From NCBI GenBank assembly GCA_024643825.1, contig JAHEME010000054.1, forward strand, positions 1 to 10,864: a stretch of DNA of 10,864 nucleotides, written 5' to 3'. Position 1 is the first letter of the stretch; the number at the start of each line of letters is the position of its first letter. Shown here piece after piece: positions 1 to 7,168 of the stretch. The position numbers and the translations under genes were made by a program. The DNA is from Chloroflexota bacterium (lineage in GTDB: Bacteria > Chloroflexota > Anaerolineae > Aggregatilineales > UBA3940). Below the pieces are notes generated by a model, which did no database searches, was not told where the DNA came from, and saw only the letters and a list, made by a program, of their open reading frames with translations.

Positions 1-1005
1 AGGAACCGCAGACTCACGCTGGGCCATGTTCTCATCGAGCACCGATTGCAGGTCATCAATATCGAACAGATGCACACCGGGCAGGCTTCCAACCGCCTCT
101 TCGATGTCGCGTGGCACGGCTATATCTACCAGCACCAGCGGTCTCTGACCGCGCCCCGTCAGGATCGGGGATACTTCGTCGACATGAAGCACCGTATGCG
201 GCGCTCCCGTCGCGCTGATCACCACATCCGCTTCCTGTAGAGCTACGGTCAGGTCATGCCAAGCCAGCGCCTGCCCCCCAAAGCGATCCGCAAGGGACTG
301 AGCATGAGAGTAAGTGCGATTGATGAATGAGATATGCTCCGCCCCGCGCATCTGTAGCGCCTGCGTGACTACCTCGGCCATCTCGCCAGTACCAATGGTA
401 AGCACACGGGCCTGAGTCAGATCGCCAATCCGTTCCTGAACCAGCAGGGCAGCCGCATGGCTGACCGATGTTGTATGGCGGCTGATGCTCGTTTCCGTGC
501 GCGCGCGCTTGCCGCCATGAACAGCCTGCGTGAAGAGCTGGGCAAGAATCGGCCCTACTGTACTGGCAGTTCTGGCGCTCGCATACGCCTGCGATACCTG
601 CCCCAGAATTTGCGGTTCGCCCAGGATCATTGAGTCAAGCCCGGCAGCGACTCGCATCAGATGGAGCACAGCGTCCCCATCATGCTTGAAATACAGATGT
701 GGCTTGAGTGTCCCCGGAGAGATACCTTGCAATCGGCTCAGGAAGCCCTCAATGGCGGCGCGCCCCCCTGCAATCTCATCAGCGACAGCGTAAATTTCCA
801 GCCGATTGCAGGTTGAGATGATGACGCCCTCTTGAAGCATCGGCGGCAGGTGATGCAAACCCAGAGCCGGGTCGCCATTGAAAATGTTCGGGTGTACGGG
901 TAGTTCTTCGAGTGCGAACGTCAGTCCGCAGCCTGCAAGTGATAACCGCTCCCGCAGTTCGACGGGTGCAGTCTGATGGTTTAGGCCAACAAGAAGGATG
1001 GACAT
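1..1005 (-). CDS. hemA: Glutamyl-tRNA reductase, C-terminus cut by window edge
   Basis: Reduces glutamyl-tRNA to glutamate-1-semialdehyde with NADPH, the first committed step of C5 tetrapyrrole synthesis, in the cytosol. Reading the minus strand from ATG at 1005 gives 335 open residues without a stop. The N-terminus reads MSILLVGLNHQTAPVELRER, the catalytic-cysteine motif is STCNRLEIYA (Cys66), the mid-domain motif is GLDSMILGEPQILGQV (about 122-137), and the nucleotide-binding segment is IGTGEMAE (204-211) followed by INRT. The visible part covers the catalytic and NADPH domains. The C-terminal dimerisation helix lies beyond the window. A loop of about 15 residues (roughly 36-58) before the catalytic cysteine appears longer than in E. 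coli HemA. The gene starts 23 nt after hemH with only a weak GGG-type ribosome site, so it is probably the fourth gene of the heme operon. Family identity is clear. Confidence 0.96.
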   Translation of the reverse strand, partial: MSILLVGLNHQTAPVELRERLSLAGCGLTFALEELPVHPNIFNGDPALGLHHLPPMLQEGVIISTCNRLEIYAVADEIAGGRAAIEGFLSRLQGISPGTLKPHLYFKHDGDAVLHLMRVAAGLDSMILGEPQILGQVSQAYASARTASTVGPILAQLFTQAVHGGKRARTETSISRHTTSVSHAAALLVQERIGDLTQARVLTIGTGEMAEVVTQALQMRGAEHISFINRTYSHAQSLADRFGGQALAWHDLTVALQEADVVISATGAPHTVLHVDEVSPILTGRGQRPLVLVDIAVPRDIEEAVGSLPGVHLFDIDDLQSVLDENMAQRESAVP

Positions 1006-1028
1006 GATGGGCCCTATACGGTGGCGGA

Positions 1029-1958
1029 TCAGGCAGTGGCCTGAACATGGGCTTGGACAAGAGTAGAAAGCACTGCGATCAGTGGATCGCTATCGTTCAA
1101 CATAGGAGTACGTTCCACGCGCACCCCGTTTTCCTCCGCAATCCTCTGGACGCCAATGTCAAGGTCGTACAGCACCTCCACGTGATCGGCGATGAAGCCA
1201 ACTGGCGCGATCAACAAATTGCGTTCTCCCTGCGCGGCGAGGGCAGGCACAAACTCCTCAATAGAGGGGCCGAGCCACGGTGTGCCGGTCTGCGCTGCGC
1301 TCTGATAACAGAAGGCCCGACGATCTTCTGGCAGAGCCAACCGCTCTGCTAGAAGATGGGCTGTTTCCCGTAGCTGTGCGTCATATGGATCGCCGCGTTC
1401 CAGGATTGAGGCAGGCAGGCTGTGCGCGGTGAAAACAACTTTCACCTGCTCCCGCTCCCCATCCGGGAAGCGCGCCAGTGCATCTCGCACATTTGCGACA
1501 ATCCCGTCAAGATAGTCAACTTCCGTCCCCCAGCTTTCGACAAAACTGGTGGTCATGCTATTGCCCACCGCTTGAATTGCTTCGTTCAACTTCTGGCGGT
1601 AGGCCTCGATGCTCAAGGTGCTGTAATGCGGGGCCATGCAAATGGCGATGACGTGCTGAATGCCATCAGCAACCATCTGTGTAACCACATCCTTGATGTA
1701 CGGATGCCAGTGGCGCATCCCGATATAGACGGGAAGTCCAACCTTTTGGCTGAGATGATCAGCGGCACTCTGCGTGATCGATAGCAGCGGCGAACGTCCG
1801 CCAATCTGCCGATAACGCTCAGTGATTTCGTCAATCAAATGCTGAGGGGTCTCCCGACCACCGCGAATATCGAGCAGATAGGCGGGAATATCGTCGAGGG
1901 ACTCTGGCCCGCCATAGGCCAACAGCAGCACAGCGCTTGCAGAATTTTGCTTGTTCAT
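1029..1958 (-). CDS. hemH: Ferrochelatase, probably coproporphyrin III type
   Basis: Inserts Fe2+ into a porphyrin. The protein has 309 residues, the length of soluble monomeric ferrochelatases. Visible motifs are LLLAYGGPESLDDIP at the N-terminus, APHYSTLSIEAY (109-120), the catalytic histidine in FTAHSLP (His179) and the acidic metal-site residue in GFIADHVEVLYD (Glu261). These correspond by family knowledge to the B. subtilis HemH His/Glu pair. The segment CYQSAAQTGTPWLGPSIEEF is also family-typical. Because the upstream gene is a coproheme decarboxylase-like protein, the likely substrate is coproporphyrin III (CpfC activity) and not protoporphyrin IX; this is inference from context. The ATG overlaps the stop of the upstream gene by 4 nt (ATGA), indicating translational coupling, with a weak GAGAG upstream. 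Confidence 0.95.
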   Translation of the reverse strand: MNKQNSASAVLLLAYGGPESLDDIPAYLLDIRGGRETPQHLIDEITERYRQIGGRSPLLSITQSAADHLSQKVGLPVYIGMRHWHPYIKDVVTQMVADGIQHVIAICMAPHYSTLSIEAYRQKLNEAIQAVGNSMTTSFVESWGTEVDYLDGIVANVRDALARFPDGEREQVKVVFTAHSLPASILERGDPYDAQLRETAHLLAERLALPEDRRAFCYQSAAQTGTPWLGPSIEEFVPALAAQGERNLLIAPVGFIADHVEVLYDLDIGVQRIAEENGVRVERTPMLNDSDPLIAVLSTLVQAHVQATA

Positions 1959-3064
1959 AGATTCGCTCTCTCATAGGCTGCTGCTTTTTCACGCAGGTAA
2001 ATCGCGCCATCGCGTACTTCGGCTTCATAGGCTGGTACGGGCGCAGTCGCAACCCCGTCTACAACCTGCCCTGTTGCAAGGTCAAACTTCCCATAGTGCC
2101 ACGGACAGGTCACAGTGCATTCTGTGCCTTCCTGTTCAACCCGCCCTTCCCCAAGCGGGCCGCGCCCGTGAGAGCAGCGATTGCCAAGCGCGTAGACTGT
2201 GCCATCGACATGGAATAGAGCTACCTGCTTCCCTTCAAAGTACACGATGGCGCTGCTTCCCTGAGGCAGGTCTTGCTCAAGAATGACTTCCAACCAACCA
2301 TCGGCATTCCGAGGTTCAAGCGCAACGTCGGAGGCAATCGGCGCTCCTCCCAGGCTGTCAAGCACTTCTGGGATGGGGAGATTGCGGCAGCAGAACATGG
2401 GCGTATCACGCAGGGTATACATGCTGGCTTCGGTCAGGCGCAGATCCATCACAAGGTCAACAAACTCATCAGGATTGTCCCCCTCGAAGGCGACTACGAA
2501 TTCCTGATCGTCGATGCCATAGGAATAGGTTGTATTGAGTCTGATCTGGGGGTACTTGCGCCCGATGCGGATGTGTTCATCGATCATGCGCTGGCGGTCC
2601 TCATGGCTGAGGGCGTACCAAGCGCGCGTCTTCACGAATGGATAGACAAACAGATACTTGTGCTCACCGGGCTGGATGACGATGCGCTCGTCCGGGGTCT
2701 CGCTTCCGGTGGCCTCGCCGATGTCATAGATCGAACGCCGGGTGTTAGCGAGGAATGAGTGGGATAGGGAGAGATATGGTCCCATCGCTGTATTCAGGAT
2801 CGCCGTCATCAGATCCTGAAACGGTTCCGGTGTCGATGCCACCTGCCACAGCATAAAGTCTACATCTCCGCGCAGCCCAACCAGGCTGTAACTGCGAAGT
2901 AACATGCGCCGATTGAAAGATCGGATGGCGCTCAGGAATTCCAGCTTGGCCTCGCGCTGCCGATCCGCAGAAATGCGACGGAAATTCGGGTCTAACTTGA
3001 AAAAGTTGAACTTGACGAACTGACGCCCTTTGTTGCCGTTAAGCGTAGTGGCTTGCTGACTCAC
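1955..3064 (-). CDS. chdC: Coproheme decarboxylase-like (Cld fold) protein fused to a Rieske [2Fe-2S] domain
   Basis: The 369-residue protein has two parts. Residues about 15-232 are a chlorite dismutase-superfamily domain like HemQ/ChdC, which decarboxylates coproheme to heme b. It shows YPFVK (Tyr141, Lys145), equivalent to the catalytic Tyr and Lys of ChdC, then AWY, the probable proximal heme ligand His164 in DEHIRIGRKYP, and GIDDQEFVVAFE (183-194). Residues about 250-357 are a Rieske ferredoxin-like domain with ligands C297-x-H299 and C320-x2-H323, separated by 20 residues. Firmicutes and actinobacterial ChdC lack this second domain as far as I recall. The start is GTG at 3064, since no early ATG exists, with an AAGGAT-like site 10 nt upstream. 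It lies 31 nt after the radical SAM gene and overlaps hemH. The distal residue (Arg in true chlorite dismutases, Gln or Ala in decarboxylases) cannot be placed with certainty by eye. Confidence 0.9.
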   Translation of the reverse strand: MSQQATTLNGNKGRQFVKFNFFKLDPNFRRISADRQREAKLEFLSAIRSFNRRMLLRSYSLVGLRGDVDFMLWQVASTPEPFQDLMTAILNTAMGPYLSLSHSFLANTRRSIYDIGEATGSETPDERIVIQPGEHKYLFVYPFVKTRAWYALSHEDRQRMIDEHIRIGRKYPQIRLNTTYSYGIDDQEFVVAFEGDNPDEFVDLVMDLRLTEASMYTLRDTPMFCCRNLPIPEVLDSLGGAPIASDVALEPRNADGWLEVILEQDLPQGSSAIVYFEGKQVALFHVDGTVYALGNRCSHGRGPLGEGRVEQEGTECTVTCPWHYGKFDLATGQVVDGVATAPVPAYEAEVRDGAIYLREKAAAYERANL

Positions 3065-3095
3065 AGGCTGTCTTATCCTTTGGTATCTGGTGGGA

Positions 3096-4325
3096 TCAAA
3101 GTGCTTCTTCCGGGGTTTGGAGGTAAGCCTCTAACTGCCCGATGTAGGGAAAGCTGCCGGGTTCGTATGTGCAGAACGGCTCCTCACCCAGTGAACTGCC
3201 AGTGACCGCATAGGCCCTGGAGCGCGAGCCGCCGCAGACATAGCGGAATTCGCATTGACCGCACTTACCCTCATACTTATCCGGGCTGCGCAGGTCCTGA
3301 AACAGCGGCGATTCCTGGTAAATCTCTACCAGAGATCGCTCTTTTACATTTCCCGCTGGCACAGGCATGAAACCACTGGGGAAGACATCGCCATGCCGTG
3401 AGATGAACACAAAGCCGTTCCCGGCATTGATGTGCATTGGCGATCTACGCATCCGATCTTCTTCCACGTAGCGCTCGTTGCTGAAGTCCGCAACCTGTTC
3501 GAAGTGGTTCTTGAGCCGCTGGTAGGTTTCACCCAGGCCCATTACCGGAACTGGATCAACGCCCAGTTTGTCAAGCAGAGCACGCTGCAAAACGATTCGC
3601 TTGTAGTGATGCCCTTCGGTTGTCTTGGCACTGAGCAGCTTACCAGCGTCATATAACCAGTTCATCACATCCTCGAATTCCTCCGGCGTGACCTCGTCTT
3701 CCATCTTTCCACGCCCGGTCGGGACGAGGAAGAAGACGCTCCAGGTCATCACTCCCATGTCCTGAACCAGCCGGAAGATGTTGGGCAGATCGGTAAGGTT
3801 GTAGCGGGTGACAGTTGTGTTCAGTTGGATTTTTAGCCCTGCTTCATGCGCGGCGCGCCAACCATCGACCGTCATGCGAAATGAACCGTCAACGCGGCGG
3901 AAGTTGTCATGCAGTTCCGGGGTTGATCCATCAATGCTCAGAGAAATTGCCTTGGCCCCCGACTCTTTCAGCCTGTGCAGGTTGTCGTGATTGAGCAGTG
4001 GCGTGCCTGAAGGCGATGTCGCCATCGGCAATCCGATCTCGGTTCCATAGGCCACGAGGTCAAAGATATCTTCCCTTTTGAATGGATCCCCGCCCGTCAG
4101 GATGACAATTGGGCGCGGCTTGCCAAACTGCTCAATCTGATCGAGCAGACGTTTGCCTTCTTCTGTTGTCAAAGTTCCAGGCACCACATCGGCAATTGCC
4201 TCGGCGCGACAGTGGCGGCAAGCGAGATCACAGGCGTTAGTAGTCTCCCAGATGACCATGAAAGGGCGATCGTTGACATCGTAAACGGGCATGCGAATGG
4301 GGGTTTTGTCGCGATGAGAGTGCAT
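3096..4325 (-). CDS. Radical SAM/SPASM protein, AhbD/NirJ-like (possible O2-independent heme step)
   Basis: The 409-residue protein begins with PFMVIWETTNACDLACRHC, giving the radical SAM cluster motif CxxxCxxC (Cys32, Cys36, Cys39). It continues with a GGDP motif that binds the methionine end of SAM and a TIM-barrel-like region with LSIDGSTPELHD. The C-terminus is SPASM-like: Cys355, Cys358, Cys364 (followed by GGSRSRAYA) and Cys385. AhbD of this superfamily decarboxylates iron-coproporphyrin III to heme, and NirJ acts on heme d1 precursors. The sequence also resembles an unassigned SPASM subfamily, so the reaction is inferred from its place as first gene of the heme operon. One usual SPASM cysteine appears to be serine (DVFPSGFMP). 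The ATG at 4325 has GGAG 9 nt upstream. If the activity is AhbD-like, it duplicates the step of the next gene without needing oxygen. Confidence 0.88.
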   Translation of the reverse strand: MHSHRDKTPIRMPVYDVNDRPFMVIWETTNACDLACRHCRAEAIADVVPGTLTTEEGKRLLDQIEQFGKPRPIVILTGGDPFKREDIFDLVAYGTEIGLPMATSPSGTPLLNHDNLHRLKESGAKAISLSIDGSTPELHDNFRRVDGSFRMTVDGWRAAHEAGLKIQLNTTVTRYNLTDLPNIFRLVQDMGVMTWSVFFLVPTGRGKMEDEVTPEEFEDVMNWLYDAGKLLSAKTTEGHHYKRIVLQRALLDKLGVDPVPVMGLGETYQRLKNHFEQVADFSNERYVEEDRMRRSPMHINAGNGFVFISRHGDVFPSGFMPVPAGNVKERSLVEIYQESPLFQDLRSPDKYEGKCGQCEFRYVCGGSRSRAYAVTGSSLGEEPFCTYEPGSFPYIGQLEAYLQTPEEAL

Positions 4326-4385
4326 GAAGTCAATCTCCAGAGCTTCTGAATTATGATCCTGAATCTGCCAAAAATCAAGGTAAAA

Positions 4386-4413
4386 TCTATAGAAAACTAA
4401 TATTTGTTATCAA
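4386..4413 (-). promoter_or_regulatory. Sigma70-like promoter of the heme operon
   Basis: Read on the minus strand, TTGATA (4413-4408) is followed after 16 bases by TATAGA (4391-4386). The predicted transcript would begin near 4379, leaving a leader of about 54 nt with GGAG 9 nt before the ATG at 4325. The -35 matches consensus at 5 of 6 positions and the -10 at 4 of 6. It sits in the AT-rich part of the control region, which supports it. Confidence 0.6.
4398..4412. promoter_or_regulatory. Weak Fur-box-like site over the heme promoter
   Basis: TAATATT-T-GTTATCA agrees with the 7-1-7 Fur consensus (TGATAAT-N-ATTATCA) at 11 of 14 positions. It covers the spacer and -35 element of the heme promoter, where a bound repressor would block polymerase. 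The region is AT-rich, so a chance match is possible. Confidence 0.35.
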
Positions 4414-4422
4414 AACGAGAGG

Positions 4423-4450
4423 TTGACTTACATTCTAGGAGATATTTAAA
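4423..4450 (+). promoter_or_regulatory. Possible rightward distal promoter for fur-feo
   Basis: TTGACT (4423-4428) and TTTAAA (4445-4450) are separated by 16 bases in the AT-rich segment. Transcription from here would give fur a leader of nearly 300 nt carrying the inverted repeats described for this region. The -10 is poor, so this is a weak call. Confidence 0.3.
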
Positions 4451-4667
4451 CTCTGTCCAAGTGAAGATGGTCATCTCCATAACAGGACAAAAAGCAGGAG
4501 GACAAGCAAGTCCTGTCAATGTGCAGAACTGGTGGAGGGACAATTGCGTTCAACCGTAGTCTGCCAACGATATCGTTCCCATGAGCCATATTGGACGATG
4601 ACATTTGCCTGCTGGGTGATGAGGTTCATCACTGCGCGGATGCGGAGAGAAGGGTTAGACTCCAATT

Positions 4668-4686
4668 GAGAATGATTTTCATTAGC
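4668..4686. promoter_or_regulatory. Fur box upstream of fur-feoB operon
   Basis: GAGAATGATTTTCATTAGC matches the 19-bp consensus GATAATGATAATCATTATC at 15 of 19 positions and keeps the AATGAT/TCATT core symmetry. It ends 66 nt before the fur ATG. A weak promoter (TTAGAC at 4655-4660, TTTCAT at 4677-4682) would be overlapped by it, so Fur bound with iron would repress its own operon and ferrous iron uptake. Confidence 0.75.
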
Positions 4687-4752
4687 AGGATGCGGGAAAC
4701 CCCGTTGCTTCTCCTGCTGCGGAGACGGGCAGCTAGAGAGTGGAGGATAACG

Positions 4753-5196
4753 ATGAACTTCCTTGATGCGGCGACGGAAGCAATCCGGGATGCAGGTGGG
4801 CGGTTCACCAACCAGAGGCGGATCGTGGTGGAATTGATGGCAGGCTCCGAAGATCACTTTGACGCGGAGGAACTGTACCATCGTGCCCACGCGCAGGATG
4901 AGAGCATCAGCCTGGCGACGGTCTACCGGACGCTGCACGCGCTGGAAGATGCCGGGTTGATCGACCAGCACTACCTGACGCGGGATCATGATCGCAAGGT
5001 GTATGAGCCAGCGGGGGAAGCGGAACACTACCACTTCACCTGCCGCCAATGTCACAGGGTGATCGAGTTTCAGGCGGACGAGATCGATCTACTGCGGCAG
5101 GGACTCGAATCTGCATATGGGGTTCGAGTAGATCGGGTGTGTATGTGCCTTGACGGGCTGTGTGCGGAGTGCAGATCCAGCGGGGAGATAGGCTGA
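4753..5196 (+). CDS. fur: Fur-family iron-responsive repressor
   Basis: A metal-dependent DNA-binding repressor of 147 residues, the usual Fur length. The N-terminal winged helix has its recognition helix at SLATVYRTLHALEDAGLI (53-70). The C-terminal dimerisation domain carries EHYHFTCRQCHRVIEF (91-106) and a second cysteine pair CAEC (137-140), giving the CxxC plus CxxC structural zinc site (Cys97, Cys100, Cys137, Cys140). His35, His92 and His94 are candidate regulatory-metal ligands. Extra cysteines occur at 130 and 132. The ATG at 4753 is chosen because GGAGG lies 6 nt before it. An upstream in-frame TTG at 4591 would add 54 non-homologous residues across the Fur box. Its stop abuts the feoB ATG, and a Fur box precedes it. 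These support Fur over Zur or PerR, but metal choice is inferred. Confidence 0.93.
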   Translation: MNFLDAATEAIRDAGGRFTNQRRIVVELMAGSEDHFDAEELYHRAHAQDESISLATVYRTLHALEDAGLIDQHYLTRDHDRKVYEPAGEAEHYHFTCRQCHRVIEFQADEIDLLRQGLESAYGVRVDRVCMCLDGLCAECRSSGEIG

Positions 5197-7158
5197 ATGA
5201 CGTGTCATATAAGTGAAGTAGATCAAGAAATTCCACGCGGCGACGCGGTGATTCTGGTCGGAAACCCTAACGTAGGAAAATCAGTGATCTTCTCGCATCT
5301 AACCGGGCGATACGTGGAGGTTTCCAACTTCCCTGGCACCACGGTGGAGGTTACGCGGGGACGGATGAGCGTCGATGGCAACACGTGGCCGGTGATCGAC
5401 ACCCCGGGGGCGAACAGCCTGATCCCACGTTCGGAAGACGAACGAGTCACACGGGACATCCTGCTACGGGAATGTCCGCGCGCCGTGGTGCAGGTGGCCG
5501 ATGCCAAGAATCTGCGACGGGCGCTGCTGCTGACAACGCAGATCGTAGAGATGGGTCTTCCGCTGGTTCTGGTGCTGAACATGCGGGACGAGGCACAGAT
5601 CCGCGGGATTGCTATCGATGCGGCGGCGCTCGCGCGGCGGCTGGGGATCGAGGTCATCCAGACAACGGCGGTGCGTGGGGAAGGCCTTGATGTTCTTCCA
5701 GAGGCCATCGAACGGGCGCGGATTTCACACTGGCAGGCTTCGTACGATGGGATCATCGGGGAAGCGGCGGAGGAAATCAAGGCTCTACTGCTGCCGAATG
5801 TGCCCTATGCCAGGGCATTGGCGCTGATGACGCTGGCTTCCGATGATCTACCGCCGGGAATTCCATCGGGGAGCGAAGAACAAATCGCGGCCATCCGCGT
5901 TAGAACTGCGGCGCGATATTCGATCCCGCTGGTGTACGCGCTGAATCAGCAGCGGCTGCACTGCGCCGATTGCCTGATCGAAGGGGCGGTGCATCAGAGC
6001 CAATCGATGGGGAGGCCGCTGGCGGACTGGATCGGGCGGATGGCGACACACCCAATCTGGGGATGGCCGCTGCTGGGGATCGTGCTGCTGGCATTGTATG
6101 AGTTTGTCGGGGTGCTGGGGGCGGGCGTGCTGGTCAACGCCATCGAGAGCACGGTGTTCGGGCAGTGGATCAACCCGTGGATCACGCACTGGATCGACGT
6201 GCTGCTGCCGATTCCGCTGGTGCGCGATCTGCTGGTGGGCGAGTATGGACTGGTGACGATGGCGCTTACCTACGGGCTGGCGATTGTGCTACCGATTGTG
6301 ACCACGTTCTTCATCGCGTTTAGCCTGCTGGAGGACAGCGGGTATCTGCCCCGGCTGGCGGTGATGGTGAATCGTCCGTTCCAGGCGATGGGGCTGAACG
6401 GAAAAGCGGTGCTGCCAATGGTGCTGGGTCTGGGGTGCGACACAATGGCGACGATGACGACGCGCATCTTGGAGACGCGCAAAGAGCGTCTGCTGGTGAC
6501 CCTGCTGCTGGCGCTGGGCGTGCCGTGTTCGGCGCAACTGGGTGTGATTCTGGGGATGGTGAGTTTCATCAGCCCGACGGCGCTGGCGGTGTGGGCGGGG
6601 CTGGTGGCAGGAGTGATGCTGGCGGTGGGGTGGGTGGCCTCGAAGATTCTGCCGGGCGAGACCTCAGATTTCATTGTGGAGATGCCGCCGATCCGCGCGC
6701 CCCGGCTGGATAACATTGTGTTCAAGACCCTGGCGCGGCTGGAATGGTATCTCAAGGAAGTTCTGCCGCTGTTTCTGCTGGGGACGGCGATCCTGTTTGT
6801 GTTGGACGTGACCGGCGCGCTGATGCTGATCGAACGGGTGGCGGCTCCCCTGATCGAGGAGCTGCTGGGACTTCCTCGTGAGGCGACGGCAGCGTTCCTG
6901 ATCGGGTTCTTGCGGCGGGACTATGGGGCGGCGGGGCTGTTTGCGCTGGCGCGTCAGGGCATGATGACGACGACGCAGATGACGGTCAGCCTAGTGGTGA
7001 TCACCCTGTTTATTCCGTGCATTGCCAACTTCCTGATGATCGTGAAGGAGTATGGATGGAAGACTGCCGCATGGGTGACAGGATTCGTCGTGCCGCTGGC
7101 GTTCGGAGTTGGGGGCGCGCTCAATGCGGCGATCCGGGCACTGGGGCTGGCGTTCTGA
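5197..7158 (+). CDS. feoB: Ferrous iron transport protein B
   Basis: A GTP-linked Fe2+ permease of the inner membrane, 653 residues. The cytosolic G domain shows G1 GNPNVGKS (22-29), G2 in NFPGTT (44-49), G3 DTPG (68-71), G4 NMRD (128-131) and a G5-like TAVRGEG. A helical linker follows. From about residue 288 there are many hydrophobic segments. The pore-lining motifs are unusual: GLGCDTMATMTTR (411-423, Cys414) stands where classical FeoB has GCNVPA, then PCSAQ (Cys444) and IPCIANF (Cys608). There is almost no cytosolic tail. The ATG directly follows the fur TGA with no spacer, so translation is probably coupled. Codon use is strongly GC-rich. Family identity is certain; the subtype is uncertain. 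Confidence 0.96.
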   Translation: MTCHISEVDQEIPRGDAVILVGNPNVGKSVIFSHLTGRYVEVSNFPGTTVEVTRGRMSVDGNTWPVIDTPGANSLIPRSEDERVTRDILLRECPRAVVQVADAKNLRRALLLTTQIVEMGLPLVLVLNMRDEAQIRGIAIDAAALARRLGIEVIQTTAVRGEGLDVLPEAIERARISHWQASYDGIIGEAAEEIKALLLPNVPYARALALMTLASDDLPPGIPSGSEEQIAAIRVRTAARYSIPLVYALNQQRLHCADCLIEGAVHQSQSMGRPLADWIGRMATHPIWGWPLLGIVLLALYEFVGVLGAGVLVNAIESTVFGQWINPWITHWIDVLLPIPLVRDLLVGEYGLVTMALTYGLAIVLPIVTTFFIAFSLLEDSGYLPRLAVMVNRPFQAMGLNGKAVLPMVLGLGCDTMATMTTRILETRKERLLVTLLLALGVPCSAQLGVILGMVSFISPTALAVWAGLVAGVMLAVGWVASKILPGETSDFIVEMPPIRAPRLDNIVFKTLARLEWYLKEVLPLFLLGTAILFVLDVTGALMLIERVAAPLIEELLGLPREATAAFLIGFLRRDYGAAGLFALARQGMMTTTQMTVSLVVITLFIPCIANFLMIVKEYGWKTAAWVTGFVVPLAFGVGGALNAAIRALGLAF

Positions 7159-7168
7159 GGGATCAATG

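Larger units (their letters stand above)
4326..4752. other. Divergent control region between heme operon and fur-feo operon
   Basis: These 427 bases separate the two divergent operons. The left part (about 4370-4455) is clearly AT-richer than the genes and holds the heme promoter and a second promoter-like sequence facing right. The right part has small symmetric elements: inverted repeat ACAGGAC (4482-4488) with GTCCTGT (4510-4516), a 12-bp perfect palindrome AACGATATCGTT (4566-4577), and a hairpin GTGATGA-GGT-TCATCAC (4616-4632). The Fur box comes next, close to fur. No convincing protein gene is present. A 30-codon ATG ORF at 4467-4559 has no ribosome site. Confidence 0.8.

Noticed and set aside
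779..1060. Minus-strand ORF and several plus-strand ORFs across the hemA, hemH and chdC region
   Set aside because: They overlap clearly recognisable genes in other frames, show no family motifs and have low-complexity Arg/Ser/Pro-rich translations.
1955..3064. Calling the Cld-fold protein a true chlorite dismutase
   Set aside because: The context is heme biosynthesis and the decarboxylase Tyr and Lys are present; the distal arginine could not be placed at the required position by eye.
4467..4559. 30-codon ORF starting MVISITGQKAGG, reminiscent of a ParA N-terminus
   Set aside because: The resemblance is only about ten residues, the GKS/T part of the Walker motif is missing, there is no ribosome site, and nothing ParA-like follows.
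4591..4752. In-frame N-terminal extension of Fur from TTG
   Set aside because: It would read through the Fur box, does not resemble Fur, and the ATG at 4753 has a clear GGAGG.
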